DNA from: Streptomyces marinisediminis
Lineage (GTDB): Bacteria; Actinomycetota; Actinomycetes; Streptomycetales; Streptomycetaceae
Reading direction: 5' to 3'
DNA: 64,000 nucleotides
NCBI RefSeq assembly: GCF_026262575.1
Contig: NZ_JAPKFL010000008.1
Span: 140,129 to 204,128, forward strand
Shown: positions 1 through 12,502 of the stretch, piece after piece
How the letters are laid out: each line of letters begins with the position of its first letter
Position numbering within the stretch: position 1 is the first letter of the stretch
Program-made: the position numbers and the translations under genes
The notes under the pieces: generated by a model
Seen by the model: only the letters and a program-made list of their open reading frames with translations
Databases searched by the model: none
What the model was told of the DNA's origin: nothing

Positions 1-410
1 AGCCCGTAGTCCTGGAAGGACATCCACACCACGCGGCCCAGCGGCCACAGCAGCAGCCCGCCGACGGCCAGCAGGGCGGGGGCCAGCAGCAGCCAGGGCC
101 GCGACCGGCGCCGCCGCCGCGCGGCCCGGGCGGCCCGCTCCCGCGCGCTCGCGGCCCGGGCGGGCGCCGTCGCCGTCCCGGGTGCGGCGGCGCGGTGCGG
201 CGAGCGGCCCGCGCCGGGGGCGCGGCCCGCGCCGGATGTGCCGCCCGCGCCGGGCCCGGGTGCCTGGACGGCACCAGGCGCTTCGGTCGTGCCCGGTGCC
301 CCGGTGGCACCACGCGGCTCGGACGCGCCCGGGGGCTCGGGGGCCGCGGGCGCCTCGGGGGCCGCGGGCGGGTCGGGGACCTCAGTCGGGTCGGGGGCCT
401 CAGTCGCCAA
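1..410 (-). CDS. Sugar ABC transporter permease, N-terminal fragment
   Basis: Only the first ~136 residues are inside the window; the gene runs off the left edge. The frame ends with a positively charged Arg-rich stretch followed by [20 protein letters not shown] and VVWMSFQDYG, the usual first membrane segment of MalF-type carbohydrate importer permeases. A cytoplasmic tail of ~110 residues made mostly of Pro, Ala, Gly and Glu precedes it, which is long for the family. I see no ATG or GTG in this frame near the start; the best start is a TTG at 410 lying inside the last codons of the binding-protein gene (11-nt overlap), which implies translational coupling. It should form a transporter with the lipoprotein encoded just upstream. 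Substrate unknown. Confidence 0.75.
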   Translation of the reverse strand, partial: MATEAPDPTEVPDPPAAPEAPAAPEPPGASEPRGATGAPGTTEAPGAVQAPGPGAGGTSGAGRAPGAGRSPHRAAAPGTATAPARAASARERAARAARRRRRSRPWLLLAPALLAVGGLLLWPLGRVVWMSFQDYG

Positions 411-1683
411 AGGACTCGTCCATCTCGGCGGCGGCCTCCCGGGTGGCCTGCTGCACGCTCTTCTTGCCGCTGAGGATGGCCTGCACCATGCGGGCGAGCG
501 TCTTCTTGCCCTGGATCTCACCGAAGGCGGGGGTGACGGGGACGGTGCGCCCGGCGTCGGCCATCTGCCGCGCGAACGGCGCCACGAGGGGGTCGCGGCG
601 CTGGGCCGCGCGCTCGACCAGCGAGGTCCGCCCGGGGAAGTACCCGGTCTGGTCGGCCCACTTGCGGGCGTACTCCGCGGAGGTCATCAGCTCGATGAAC
701 TCCCACGCCAGCTCCTGGTCGGCGGCGGTGTGGAACACGCCCAGGTGCGACCCGCCGAGGAAGGACGGGCTCAGCCCGCCGTCGGACCCGGGCAGGGGCG
801 CGGCGGCGAGCTTGCCCGCCAGCTCGGGGCGGTCGCCCACGATGGTGGCGGGCGTCCAGGAGCCGGCGACGGCCATGGCCACCTTGCCGTTGGTCAGCCC
901 CGCGACCAGGTCGGCCTCGTCCCAGGTGGTGGCCGCCTGCGCCGACGTGCCGTGCTCGGTGGCCAGCGAGGTGTAGAAGTCCACGCCGCGCACGGCCTCG
1001 CGGTCGCCGATGGCCGACCGCCAGCCGTCCCCCGCGGGGGTGGCCAGCTCGCCCCCGGCGCCCCAGACGAAGGCGTCCAGGGTGTACTCGCTGTCCCCGA
1101 GCACCGGGAAGGGGAGCATGCCCGGCTCCCTCTCCTTCAGTTCCCGGGCGACCTCGCGCAGTTCCGGCCAGCTCGTGGGCGCGCTCAGGCCGTGCTCGGC
1201 GAAGACGTCGCGGCGGTAGAGCAGCGCGCGCACCCCCGCGTACCAGGGGACGCCGTAGAGCTTGCCGTCGTAGGTGCCGGCGGTGCGCAGGGCGGGGACC
1301 ATGTCGTCCTCGCCCTCGGCGGCGGCGCTGTGCGCGGTCAGGTCGGCCAGGGCCCCGGCGTCGGCGAACTCGGCGGTCCAGGTGGTGCCGATCTCCGCCA
1401 CGTCGGGCGTGGTGCCGCCCGCCATGGCCTTGGTGAACTTGTCGTGCGCGTCCGGCCAGGGCACGTACTGGACGTCCAGCCGGGCGCCGGTGCGTTCGGT
1501 GAAGGCGGCGCCCACCTCGTCGAAGAAGGGCCCGGCGTCGGGGTTGGTGCCCTCCATGATCCACACGGTCAGCGTGCCGTCGTCGGACGCGCTGCCGGTG
1601 CCGCAGCCGGTCACGGTCCACGCCAGGGCGGTGACGAGGGCGAGGGCGACGCCTCTGACGGGTGGCCTCACGCGCTGCTTCAT
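400..1683 (-). CDS. Extracellular sugar-binding lipoprotein of an ABC importer
   Basis: 427-aa family 1 solute-binding protein. It begins with a lipoprotein signal: a basic start, a hydrophobic stretch at residues 11-24 and the lipobox VTGC with Cys27, so the mature protein should be lipid-anchored outside the membrane. The mature part opens with LTVWIMEGTNPDAGPFF and has the length and Trp/Gly-rich ligand region typical of maltose/oligosaccharide-binding proteins. The ATG at 1683 was chosen because GGGAGGAG lies just upstream; the frame stays open 36 codons further but gives no signal peptide there. The permease gene overlaps its 3' end. Lgt and LspA, both encoded in this window, would process it. 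The exact sugar cannot be told. Confidence 0.88.
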   Translation of the reverse strand: MKQRVRPPVRGVALALVTALAWTVTGCGTGSASDDGTLTVWIMEGTNPDAGPFFDEVGAAFTERTGARLDVQYVPWPDAHDKFTKAMAGGTTPDVAEIGTTWTAEFADAGALADLTAHSAAAEGEDDMVPALRTAGTYDGKLYGVPWYAGVRALLYRRDVFAEHGLSAPTSWPELREVARELKEREPGMLPFPVLGDSEYTLDAFVWGAGGELATPAGDGWRSAIGDREAVRGVDFYTSLATEHGTSAQAATTWDEADLVAGLTNGKVAMAVAGSWTPATIVGDRPELAGKLAAAPLPGSDGGLSPSFLGGSHLGVFHTAADQELAWEFIELMTSAEYARKWADQTGYFPGRTSLVERAAQRRDPLVAPFARQMADAGRTVPVTPAFGEIQGKKTLARMVQAILSGKKSVQQATREAAAEMDESFGD

Positions 1684-1734
1684 GGCCGGGCTCCTCCCAG
1701 GGCGGGTACGCACGGTGCACTCATGGGCACCGCT

Positions 1735-1749
1735 GGTCACACTGTCACC
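1735..1749. promoter_or_regulatory. Interrupted palindrome upstream of the sugar importer
   Basis: GGTCACACTGTCACC, that is GGTnACA-n-TGTnACC, lies 52-66 nt in front of the binding-protein start. Such small symmetric sites upstream of sugar importers are often repressor (LacI or GntR type) operators. No regulator gene is visible in the window, so the role is inferred from position only. Confidence 0.3.
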
Positions 1750-2119
1750 TTGCGCCACAGCCTCCGGCACATCACGGACCGCCGCCCCCATTCACCCGAC
1801 CGACACGCCCCTGACCCGGTGAGCGCGCGCCGTCCGTGCGCATCGGGTCCCCGCACCCCCCGTGCGCGGGGCGCCCCGGCCCGGCAGCCCCACGCCCGGG
1901 GCCGCCGGTGCGCACCGCCGCCTCGGGGTGGTCGGCGCGGTGGGGCCGCCCCCGGTCACCCGCCCGGCGACGCGGCCGGGGCGGCGTCGGCGCCGGACCC
2001 AGGGGTGGTGTGCGCCCGCGGCGGGGCGGCGCCGGGCGGGGCGCGCCGGCCGGTGGCGGCACCGCTCACCCTGGCGGCCCGCCGTGCCGCCGCCGCGCCC
2101 GCCCGCGCCGCGCCGCGTG
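1750..2119. other. Non-coding stretch between importer and lipoprotein genes
   Basis: About 370 nt of GC-rich sequence between the upstream region of the sugar-binding gene and the stop codon of the small lipoprotein. Reading frames across it are Arg/Pro/Gly-rich and look like GC-driven artefacts. No convincing promoter, RNA or gene was seen; it probably holds the importer promoter and the end of the lipoprotein transcript. Confidence 0.5.
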
Positions 2120-2647
2120 TTACTTCGTGAGCGTGGGGTTGACCAGGCTCTCGCCGGTGGCGGCGTCCACCACCGCCCGGTCCCCGAGCCGCTCGTCCAG
2201 TTCGACGGTGACCTCGTCGGTCAGGAGCTGCTCGGTGCAGGCCTCGGCGTCCCCGGCCTCGCGCCAGCCGCCCAGGACCACCAGGTCCTCGGACTCGGCC
2301 ACGTGGACGCCCCAGTCCGCGTCGCAGGCGCCGTGGCCGACGGTGACGGTGAGCGCCGCGCCGTCCTCGGCCGCTTCGGCCGCCGGGACCGGTTGCAGCT
2401 CCTCCAGGCCGGTGCTGCCGGTGGGCGCGACGTCGGGCCAGTTCTCCTCGATCGCCTCGGCACGCTCCTCGAAGGGCGTGCCGGCCTCGGAGGCGGGGGG
2501 CGTGGGGTCCTTCGGTTCGACCTTCTGCTGGTCGTCCCCCGCGCCGGTGCCGCCCTGGTCGCCGCCTTCGGTGCCGCAGCCGACGGCCGTGAAGGCGGCC
2601 GTGGCCGTCAGTACGAGCGCCGCCGCGATGCGTCGAGTGTGTCGCAT
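2120..2647 (-). CDS. Small secreted lipoprotein of unknown function
   Basis: 175 aa. The first 24 residues form a lipoprotein signal (MRHTRRIAAALVLTATAAF followed by AVGC, Cys24), followed by a Gly/Asp-rich linker and a compact C-terminal domain of ~110 residues with two Cys that could form a disulfide (in CDADWG and EACTEQ). The start at 2647 has a strong GAGGAGGAAAG ribosome site. It stands alone on the minus strand downstream of the gltBD terminator, so it likely has its own promoter. I do not recognise the domain. It ends with a TAA stop, rare in DNA this GC-rich. Confidence 0.75.
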   Translation of the reverse strand: MRHTRRIAAALVLTATAAFTAVGCGTEGGDQGGTGAGDDQQKVEPKDPTPPASEAGTPFEERAEAIEENWPDVAPTGSTGLEELQPVPAAEAAEDGAALTVTVGHGACDADWGVHVAESEDLVVLGGWREAGDAEACTEQLLTDEVTVELDERLGDRAVVDAATGESLVNPTLTK

Positions 2648-2761
2648 GGTCTCTTTCCTCCTCGCCGGATGCGCCTTGGACGCGGCGGCCCGCGTTCCGG
2701 TTCCGCCGGGGAGCCCGCGCCGCCCGGGCCCCTCGGGCGCGGGCGCCCGGGTGGCGGCACA

Positions 2762-2803
2762 CCGCGAACCCGCACCCGGTCGGGGGTGGGTGCGGGTTCG
2801 CGG
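2762..2803 (-). terminator. Terminator of gltBD
   Basis: Perfect 16-bp inverted repeat (2762-2777 and 2788-2803) with a 10-nt loop, 38 nt beyond the gltD stop. It has no U-tract, as is common in Streptomyces terminators. Confidence 0.75.
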
Positions 2804-2840
2804 CAGTGCGGGGGCGCCGAGGCGGTGAGGCGGTGAGCGC

Positions 2841-4293
2841 TCAGACGGTCAGCGCGCGGTCCGTCGGCCGGATCGGGTACGGCAGCGCGCTGGTGCCGGT
2901 GAGGTAGCGGTCGACGCCGCGCGCCGCGGCGCGGCCCTCGGCGATCGCCCACACGATCAGCGACTGCCCGCGACCGGCGTCACCGGCGACGAAGACGCCG
3001 TCGATGTTGGTGGCGTAGTCCGCGTCGCGGCCCACGTTGCCGCGCTCGTCCATCGCCAGGCCGAACTGGCGCACCAGCCCGTTCTCCTGGTCGGTGCCGG
3101 TGAAACCCATGGCGAGGGTGACCAGCTCGGCCGGGATGCGGCGCTCGGTGCCCGGCTTCTGCGTCAGCTTGCCGTCCACGAACTCCACTTCGGTCAGGTG
3201 CAGCGCCGTGACGTTGCCGTCCTCGTCGCCCTCGAAGTGGGTGGTGGACACGGAGTAGACCCGCTCGCCGCCCTCCTCGTGCGCGGAGGTCACCTTGTAG
3301 AGCATCGGGAACGTCGGCCACGGCTGGTGCGGGGCGCGCTCCTCGCCCGGCCGGGGCATGATCTCCAGTTGGGTGACGGAGGCCGCGCCCTGGCGGTGGG
3401 CCGTCCCCACGCAGTCCGCGCCGGTGTCGCCGCCGCCGATGACGACGACGTGCTTGCCCTCGGCCGAGATCGGCGGGGTGACGTAGTCGCCCTCCTGCAC
3501 CTTGTTGGCCAGCGGCAGGTACTCCATCGCCTGGTACACCCCGCGCAGCTCGCGGCCGGGCACCGGCAGGTCGCGCGCGGTGGTGGCGCCCGCGGCGATG
3601 ACCACGGCGTCGTAGCGGCGGCGCAGGTCGGTGGCGCTGAGGTCGCGCCCGATCTCCACGCCGGTGCGGAACTTGGTGCCCTCCGCGCGCATCTGCTCGA
3701 TGCGCCGGTTGATGTGCCGCTTCTCCATCTTGAACTCGGGGATGCCGTACCGCAGGAGCCCGCCGACGCGGTCGGCGCGCTCGTAGACGGCGACGGTGTG
3801 CCCGGCCCGCGTGAGCTGCTGCGCGGCGGCCAGGCCGGCCGGTCCCGAGCCGATGACGGCGACGGTCTTGCCGGACAGCCGCTCCGGCGGCTGCGGGGTG
3901 ACGTCCCCGTTGTCCCACGCCTTGTCGATGATGGTGACCTCGACGTTCTTGATGGTCACCGCGGGCTGGTTGATGCCCAGCACGCAGGCCGACTCGCACG
4001 GCGCCGGGCACAGCCGCCCGGTGAACTCCGGGAAGTTGTTCGTCGCGTGCAGCCGCTCGATGGCGGCGCCCCAGTCCTCGCGGTAGGCGTAGTCGTTCCA
4101 CTCGGGGATGAGGTTCCCCAGCGGGCAGCCGTTGTGGCAGAACGGGATGCCGCAGTCCATGCACCGGCCGGCCTGCTTGCTGATGATCGGCAGGAGGGAG
4201 CCGGGGACGTAGACCTCGTTCCAGTCCTTGACCCGCTCCTCGACCGGCCGCGTCGGGGCGACCTCGCGGTCGGTGGTCAGGAAGCCCTTGGGG

Positions 4294-4301
<8 letters not shown>
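2841..4301 (-). CDS. gltD: Glutamate synthase (NADPH) small subunit
   Basis: 486 aa, normal length. The beta subunit of glutamate synthase passes electrons from NADPH through FAD and iron-sulfur clusters to the large subunit. Visible signatures: N-terminal Fe-S ligands C47, C50, C55, C59 and C98, C102, C106; a first dinucleotide fold with GSGPAG at 151-156; a second fold with IGGGDTGAD near residue 290; and the C-terminal FAD motif [18 protein letters not shown]. The ATG at 4301 overlaps the end of gltB by 8 nt, so the two subunits are translationally coupled. A strong hairpin follows the stop codon. Confidence 0.97.
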
Positions 4302-8883
<4,582 letters not shown>

Positions 8884-9176
8884 CGGCTCTCCCGTCGTCG
8901 TCGTGGCATGTACCAGTGCCGAGGGACGACGTTGGCCCTCTGCAGATCAAAATTTCACGCAGATTACATGATGGTCGGTTTCCCGGAAAGTGGATACCGG
9001 AGTCCACCATACGGACGCCAGACGGGGCATCCGGAGTAAGCGGAAGGAGGATGGCCTCCGCACGCGCAGGGGTTCAGGCGAGCGCCCTTGCTCGCAGTGC
9101 TTCGGGCTACTGCCCGGTGCCCGCGCCGCTGAAACCGCCCGGTAACGAGGTTACGCGGAGCGACCGGCCGCGCACG
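8884..9176. promoter_or_regulatory. gltB upstream region with candidate operators
   Basis: This 293-nt region between gltB and the VIT1-like gene holds a minus-strand -10-like TAATCT (8966-8961), an 11-nt palindrome TTTCC-C-GGAAA at 8979-8989 where a -35 would sit, and GAAAC-n6-GTAAC at 9131-9146. The last matches the half-site pair and spacing of GlnR boxes but lies ~250 nt from gltB, and GTAAC-GAG-GTTAC at 9142-9154 is itself palindromic. No gene is seen here. Roles are inferred from pattern only. Confidence 0.35.
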
Positions 9177-9881
9177 TCACCCGAGCGCCGCGCCCAGGAG
9201 CGAGCCGAGCACGTAGGTGAGCCCGGCCGCCACCCCGCCCAGGATGAACTGCCGCAGCCCCCCGTACCACCACGGGCGGGCGGTGACCTTGGACACGGCC
9301 GCCCCGCACAGGAACAGCCCGGTCAGCGCGACGGCCACGGCCGGCCACACCAGCGTCACGCCCAGCAGGTAGGGCAGGACGGGCAGCAGCGCGCCGAGCG
9401 CGAAGGAGCCGAACGAGGAGACGGCGGCCACCAGCGGAGACGGCAGGCCGTCCGGGTCCACGCCCAGCTCGTCCCTGGCGTGGATCTCCAGCGCCTGCTC
9501 CGGGTCCCGGGAGAGCTGGGCGGCGACCTCGGCGGCCAGCGGCTCCGCCAGCCCGCGGTCGCGGTAGCGGGCCGCGAGCTCGCGCTGCTCGCCGAGCGGG
9601 TCCTCCAGCAGCTCGCGGCGCTCCACGGCCAGCTCCGCGAGGACCAGCTCGCGCTGGGAGGCCACGGAGGTGTACTCGCCGGCGGCCATGGAGAAGGCAC
9701 CGGCCGCCAGACCCGCGAGGCCGGTGAGGACGATCGTCCGCGGTGCGGCGGAGCCGCCGGCCACGCCGGTGATCAGGGCGAGGTTGGAGACGAGGCCGTC
9801 CATCGCCCCGAAGACGGCGGGGCGCAGCCACCCACCGCTGACGTCGCGGTGGGTGTGGCTCTGCGGCTCTGCGGCGGCCAT
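9177..9881 (-). CDS. VIT1/CCC1-family membrane protein (iron/manganese transporter type)
   Basis: 234 aa. It has the VIT1/CCC1 layout: an N-terminal membrane pair containing FGAMDGLVSNLALITGVAGG and AAGAFSMAAGEYTSVASQRE, a charged cytoplasmic helical loop rich in Glu and Arg (~75-140), then three more membrane segments from about 148. In this family the Glu/Met-rich membrane and loop residues bind ferrous iron or manganese for export or storage. The ATG at 9881 has no ribosome site but sits exactly 6 nt after a TACCGT -10-like box (9893-9888), suggesting a leaderless mRNA. Substrate not testable here. Confidence 0.88.
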   Translation of the reverse strand: MAAAEPQSHTHRDVSGGWLRPAVFGAMDGLVSNLALITGVAGGSAAPRTIVLTGLAGLAAGAFSMAAGEYTSVASQRELVLAELAVERRELLEDPLGEQRELAARYRDRGLAEPLAAEVAAQLSRDPEQALEIHARDELGVDPDGLPSPLVAAVSSFGSFALGALLPVLPYLLGVTLVWPAVAVALTGLFLCGAAVSKVTARPWWYGGLRQFILGGVAAGLTYVLGSLLGAALG

Positions 9882-10005
9882 ACCCCGACGGTAAACGCGC
9901 TTGTGGCCCGGCTGCCAGCGAGGAAGGCCGTACTGAGCGCAAGCTCCCCGCGCCCGTGGCCGTGCCGCGCGCGGGCGGAGGGCGGCCCGGGGGCGCGGGG
10001 CGCGG

Positions 10006-10971
10006 TTACTTCCTCGGCGCCGTCCTGCCGGACGGGGCGTCGCCGCCGGACGGGGCGGCGTCGGACGGAGTGTCGTCGGCGGAGGCGTCGGCGGTGGGCT
10101 TGTCGGGGTCCGGGGCGTCGGTGTTGGCCTCGGGCGAGGCCGCCGCGGGCGCGCCGTCCGGCGGGGGTTCGACCACCAGCTCGCGGCCCGGGCGCCGCCT
10201 GGCGGAGAGGACGAAGAAGGCGACGGCGCCCAGGAAGACGACGAGCGAGGTCCAGTTGTTCAGGCGCAGGCCGAGGATCTCGTGCGCCTGGTCGATGCGC
10301 AGGTACTCGATCCAGAACCGCCCGGCGGTGTAGGCGGCGACGTAGAGCGCGAACGCCCGGCCGTGGCCGAGCCGGAAGCGGCGGTCGGCCCACAGCACCA
10401 GCAGGGCGACGCCCAGGCACCACAGGGACTCGTAGAGGAACGTGGGGTGGAAGGTGCCCGCGTCCCGGCCGTTGTCGATCTCCACCGCCCACGGCAGGTC
10501 GGTCGCCCGGCCGTACAGTTCCTGGTTGAACCAGTTGCCCCAGCGGCCGATGGCCTGGGCGATCGCGATGCCCGGGGCCACCGCGTCGGCGTAGGCGGGC
10601 AGCGGGATGCCCCGGCGGCGGCAGGCGATCCAGGCGCCGAGCGCGCCGAAGGCGATCGCGCCCCAGATGCCCAGGCCGCCCTTCCAGATGTGGAAGGCCT
10701 CGACCCAGTTCTCGCCCTCGGCGAAGTAGAGCTGGTAGTCGGTGACGACGTGGTAGAGGCGCCCGCCGACGAGGCCGAACGGAACGGCCCACACGGCGAC
10801 GTCGGCGACCGTGCCCGGCTGGCCGCCCCGGGCCACCCAGCGCTTCCCGCCGAGCCAGACGGCGACGAACACTCCGATGATGATGCAGGCGGCGTAGCCA
10901 CGCAGCGGAACGGTGTCGAACAGCAGGATTTCGCCGTTCGACGGGCTGGGGATCGAGGCAAGAGTCTCCAT
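10006..10971 (-). CDS. lgt: Prolipoprotein diacylglyceryl transferase
   Basis: 321 aa. It moves diacylglycerol from phosphatidylglycerol to the lipobox Cys of prelipoproteins, the first step of lipoprotein maturation. Seven membrane segments are apparent. The family signature GRWGNWFNQ spans 142-150 with the essential Arg143, and HIWKGGLGIWG at 94-104 is another conserved block. The C-terminal ~70 residues are a cytoplasmic Asp/Ala/Pro-rich tail common in streptomycete Lgt. ATG at 10971 has a TAGCGT box 10 nt upstream and only a short leader. The partner signal peptidase lspA is at 58.3 kb. Confidence 0.97.
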   Translation of the reverse strand: METLASIPSPSNGEILLFDTVPLRGYAACIIIGVFVAVWLGGKRWVARGGQPGTVADVAVWAVPFGLVGGRLYHVVTDYQLYFAEGENWVEAFHIWKGGLGIWGAIAFGALGAWIACRRRGIPLPAYADAVAPGIAIAQAIGRWGNWFNQELYGRATDLPWAVEIDNGRDAGTFHPTFLYESLWCLGVALLVLWADRRFRLGHGRAFALYVAAYTAGRFWIEYLRIDQAHEILGLRLNNWTSLVVFLGAVAFFVLSARRRPGRELVVEPPPDGAPAAASPEANTDAPDPDKPTADASADDTPSDAAPSGGDAPSGRTAPRK

Positions 10972-11025
10972 GGCGGTTCAGACGCTACCGTGCCCGGGCC
11001 ACGGGGCGGTAACGGGTGTCAGGTG

Positions 11026-11811
11026 TCAGTCGGCCGCCGCCGCGGCCTCGGCCACCTTGGCCCGCAGGCTCTGCGGGGTGAGCGGGTTGTTCGGGTCCGC
11101 GTAGATGTTCTCGCCGTCCAGCAGCACGGTGGGCGTCGCGTTGTACTCGGAGGAGGTGAAGGCGTCGTTGGTGGCGGCCACCTTCTCGTCGTGGGTGCCG
11201 TTCTGGACGCACGAGCGGAACTCCGGGGAGTCCAGGCCGGGGACCTGGCCCGCGAGTTCGATCAGGTGGTCCTTGTCGGCGAAGGTGTCCTCCTGCTCGG
11301 GCGGCTGCTGGGCGTAGAGCAGGTCGTGGTAGGGCGTGAACAGCCCGGCGTCCTTCGCGCAGTGCGCGGCGTTCGCGGCGAACTTGGAGCCGTTGCCGCC
11401 CATGTTGCCGTCGATGATGGAGACCAGGTGGTACTCGGTGCGCACCCGGCCGTCGTCGACGAGTTCGTGGACGGTGTCCTTGAACTGCGTCTCGAACGCC
11501 GCGCAGCCGGGGCAGCGGAAGTCCTCGTAGATCGTGAGCGTGACGGGGGCCTGCCCCTTGCCCTCGCTGATGGGCGCCGCCGCCTGCCCGCCGCCGGAGG
11601 AGGAGGAGCCGCCCGCGGCGGCGTAGCCCACGACGCCGACGACGGCCAGGACCGCGACGACGACCAGTGAGGCCTTCACGCCCCGCCTGCGCTTCTCGGC
11701 CGCCTGCTCCCGTTCGCGCTGCTCGCGCAGCCGCTCGACGGCGGGCCGCTTCCCGTCGTGCCGGCTCTCCTGGTTCCCGTGGTTCTCGGGGTTCTCGGGG
11801 TTCTCGCTCAT
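11026..11811 (-). CDS. Membrane-anchored DsbA-like thiol oxidoreductase
   Basis: 261 aa. A charged cytoplasmic N-terminus with Asn-Pro-Glu repeats (residues 3-12) is followed by one membrane segment (~46-66) and an extracytoplasmic thioredoxin fold with the active site C100-P-G-C103. An additional Cys pair (AAHCAKD and FRSCVQN) may form a structural disulfide, and the cis-Pro motif is NATPTVLL. It should oxidise or hold exported proteins at the outer membrane face. ATG at 11811 has little ribosome-site support; an adjacent in-frame GTG one codon upstream is equally possible. A paralogue is at 45.5 kb; no DsbB or VKOR partner is in the window. Confidence 0.88.
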   Translation of the reverse strand: MSENPENPENHGNQESRHDGKRPAVERLREQREREQAAEKRRRGVKASLVVVAVLAVVGVVGYAAAGGSSSSGGGQAAAPISEGKGQAPVTLTIYEDFRCPGCAAFETQFKDTVHELVDDGRVRTEYHLVSIIDGNMGGNGSKFAANAAHCAKDAGLFTPYHDLLYAQQPPEQEDTFADKDHLIELAGQVPGLDSPEFRSCVQNGTHDEKVAATNDAFTSSEYNATPTVLLDGENIYADPNNPLTPQSLRAKVAEAAAAAD

Positions 11812-11902
11812 CACGCCCGGGTCAACGAGCGGGCCGGTCGGGTACCGACGGCCGGACGTGCGGCTTCCCCTGAAGGTGCGATGCGCGGGGGCCCGCCTTG
11901 AC

Positions 11903-11934
11903 GACCGTTCGGCGTGGCTGCCGACCGGTCGGCG
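11903..11934 (+). promoter_or_regulatory. Direct repeats, candidate LytTR operator
   Basis: GACCGTTCGGCG at 11903-11914 is repeated as GACCGGTCGGCG at 11923-11934, 20 nt start to start, about two helical turns, the usual geometry for LytTR regulators. The second copy sits in a perfect 14-bp palindrome (11920-11933). The site lies ~120 nt upstream of the symporter cassette, whose regulator is of LytTR type. A -10-like TACTTT follows at 12018-12023. A looser GACCGG pair 22 nt apart (14351 and 14373) precedes the kinase gene. Confidence 0.35.
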
Positions 11935-12055
11935 GCCACAGGTGTGCCGCTCGTCGCGGACCGGCGACGTTCGGCGCACGCACTCGAACACGGCTTCCCC
12001 ACCGGTGTGACGCTGCTTACTTTCCCCCTGTCCGACCCCTGCCGAGGAGGCGTTC

Positions 12056-12502
12056 ATGCCCACCGAACCCCCGCCGCAGTCGCGCTCGCCGAAGGAGGCG
12101 ACGGACCGCCGCGTGGCGATGCACACCGACCCGCGCTTCCTGGAGCTCAAGCGACGGCTGCTCGTCTTCGTCTTCCCGATGAGCGTCGCCTTCCTCGCGT
12201 GGTACCTGCTGTACGTGCTGATGTCGGCGTACGCGCGCGGGGTGATGTCCACCGTGCTGTTCGGCACCGTCAACGTGGCCCTGGTCTTCGGCGTGCTGCA
12301 GTTCGTCTCCACCTTCGGCATCGCCGTCCTGTACTCGCGCTACGCCAACCGGCGCCTGGACGGCCTCGCCGACGCCCTGCGCGCCGAGCTGGGCGACGCG
12401 CCCGGGGACGGCGGCGCGGGCCGGGACGGAACCGACGCGGGTCCCGGCGCCGGGCCGGGGTCCGCGGACCAGACCGACGCGCAGAACGGAGCCGCCCGAT
12501 GA
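12056..12502 (+). CDS. DUF485 membrane protein, partner of the acetate symporter
   Basis: 148 aa with two membrane segments (about 39-61 and 72-97) and a charged Asp/Gly-rich C-terminal tail. DUF485 proteins (YjcH type) are almost always encoded directly before ActP-type symporters, as here, where its stop codon overlaps the symporter ATG (ATGA). Its role is thought to be assembly or activity of the symporter; the mechanism is not established. The ATG at 12056 has a good GAGGAGG site. First gene of the plus-strand cassette that interrupts otherwise minus-strand genes. Confidence 0.9.
   Translation: MPTEPPPQSRSPKEATDRRVAMHTDPRFLELKRRLLVFVFPMSVAFLAWYLLYVLMSAYARGVMSTVLFGTVNVALVFGVLQFVSTFGIAVLYSRYANRRLDGLADALRAELGDAPGDGGAGRDGTDAGPGAGPGSADQTDAQNGAAR

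Noticed and set aside
1772..2062. 96-codon minus-strand frame upstream of the sugar-binding gene
   Set aside because: Pro/Arg/Gly-rich without ribosome site or domain; typical GC artefact.
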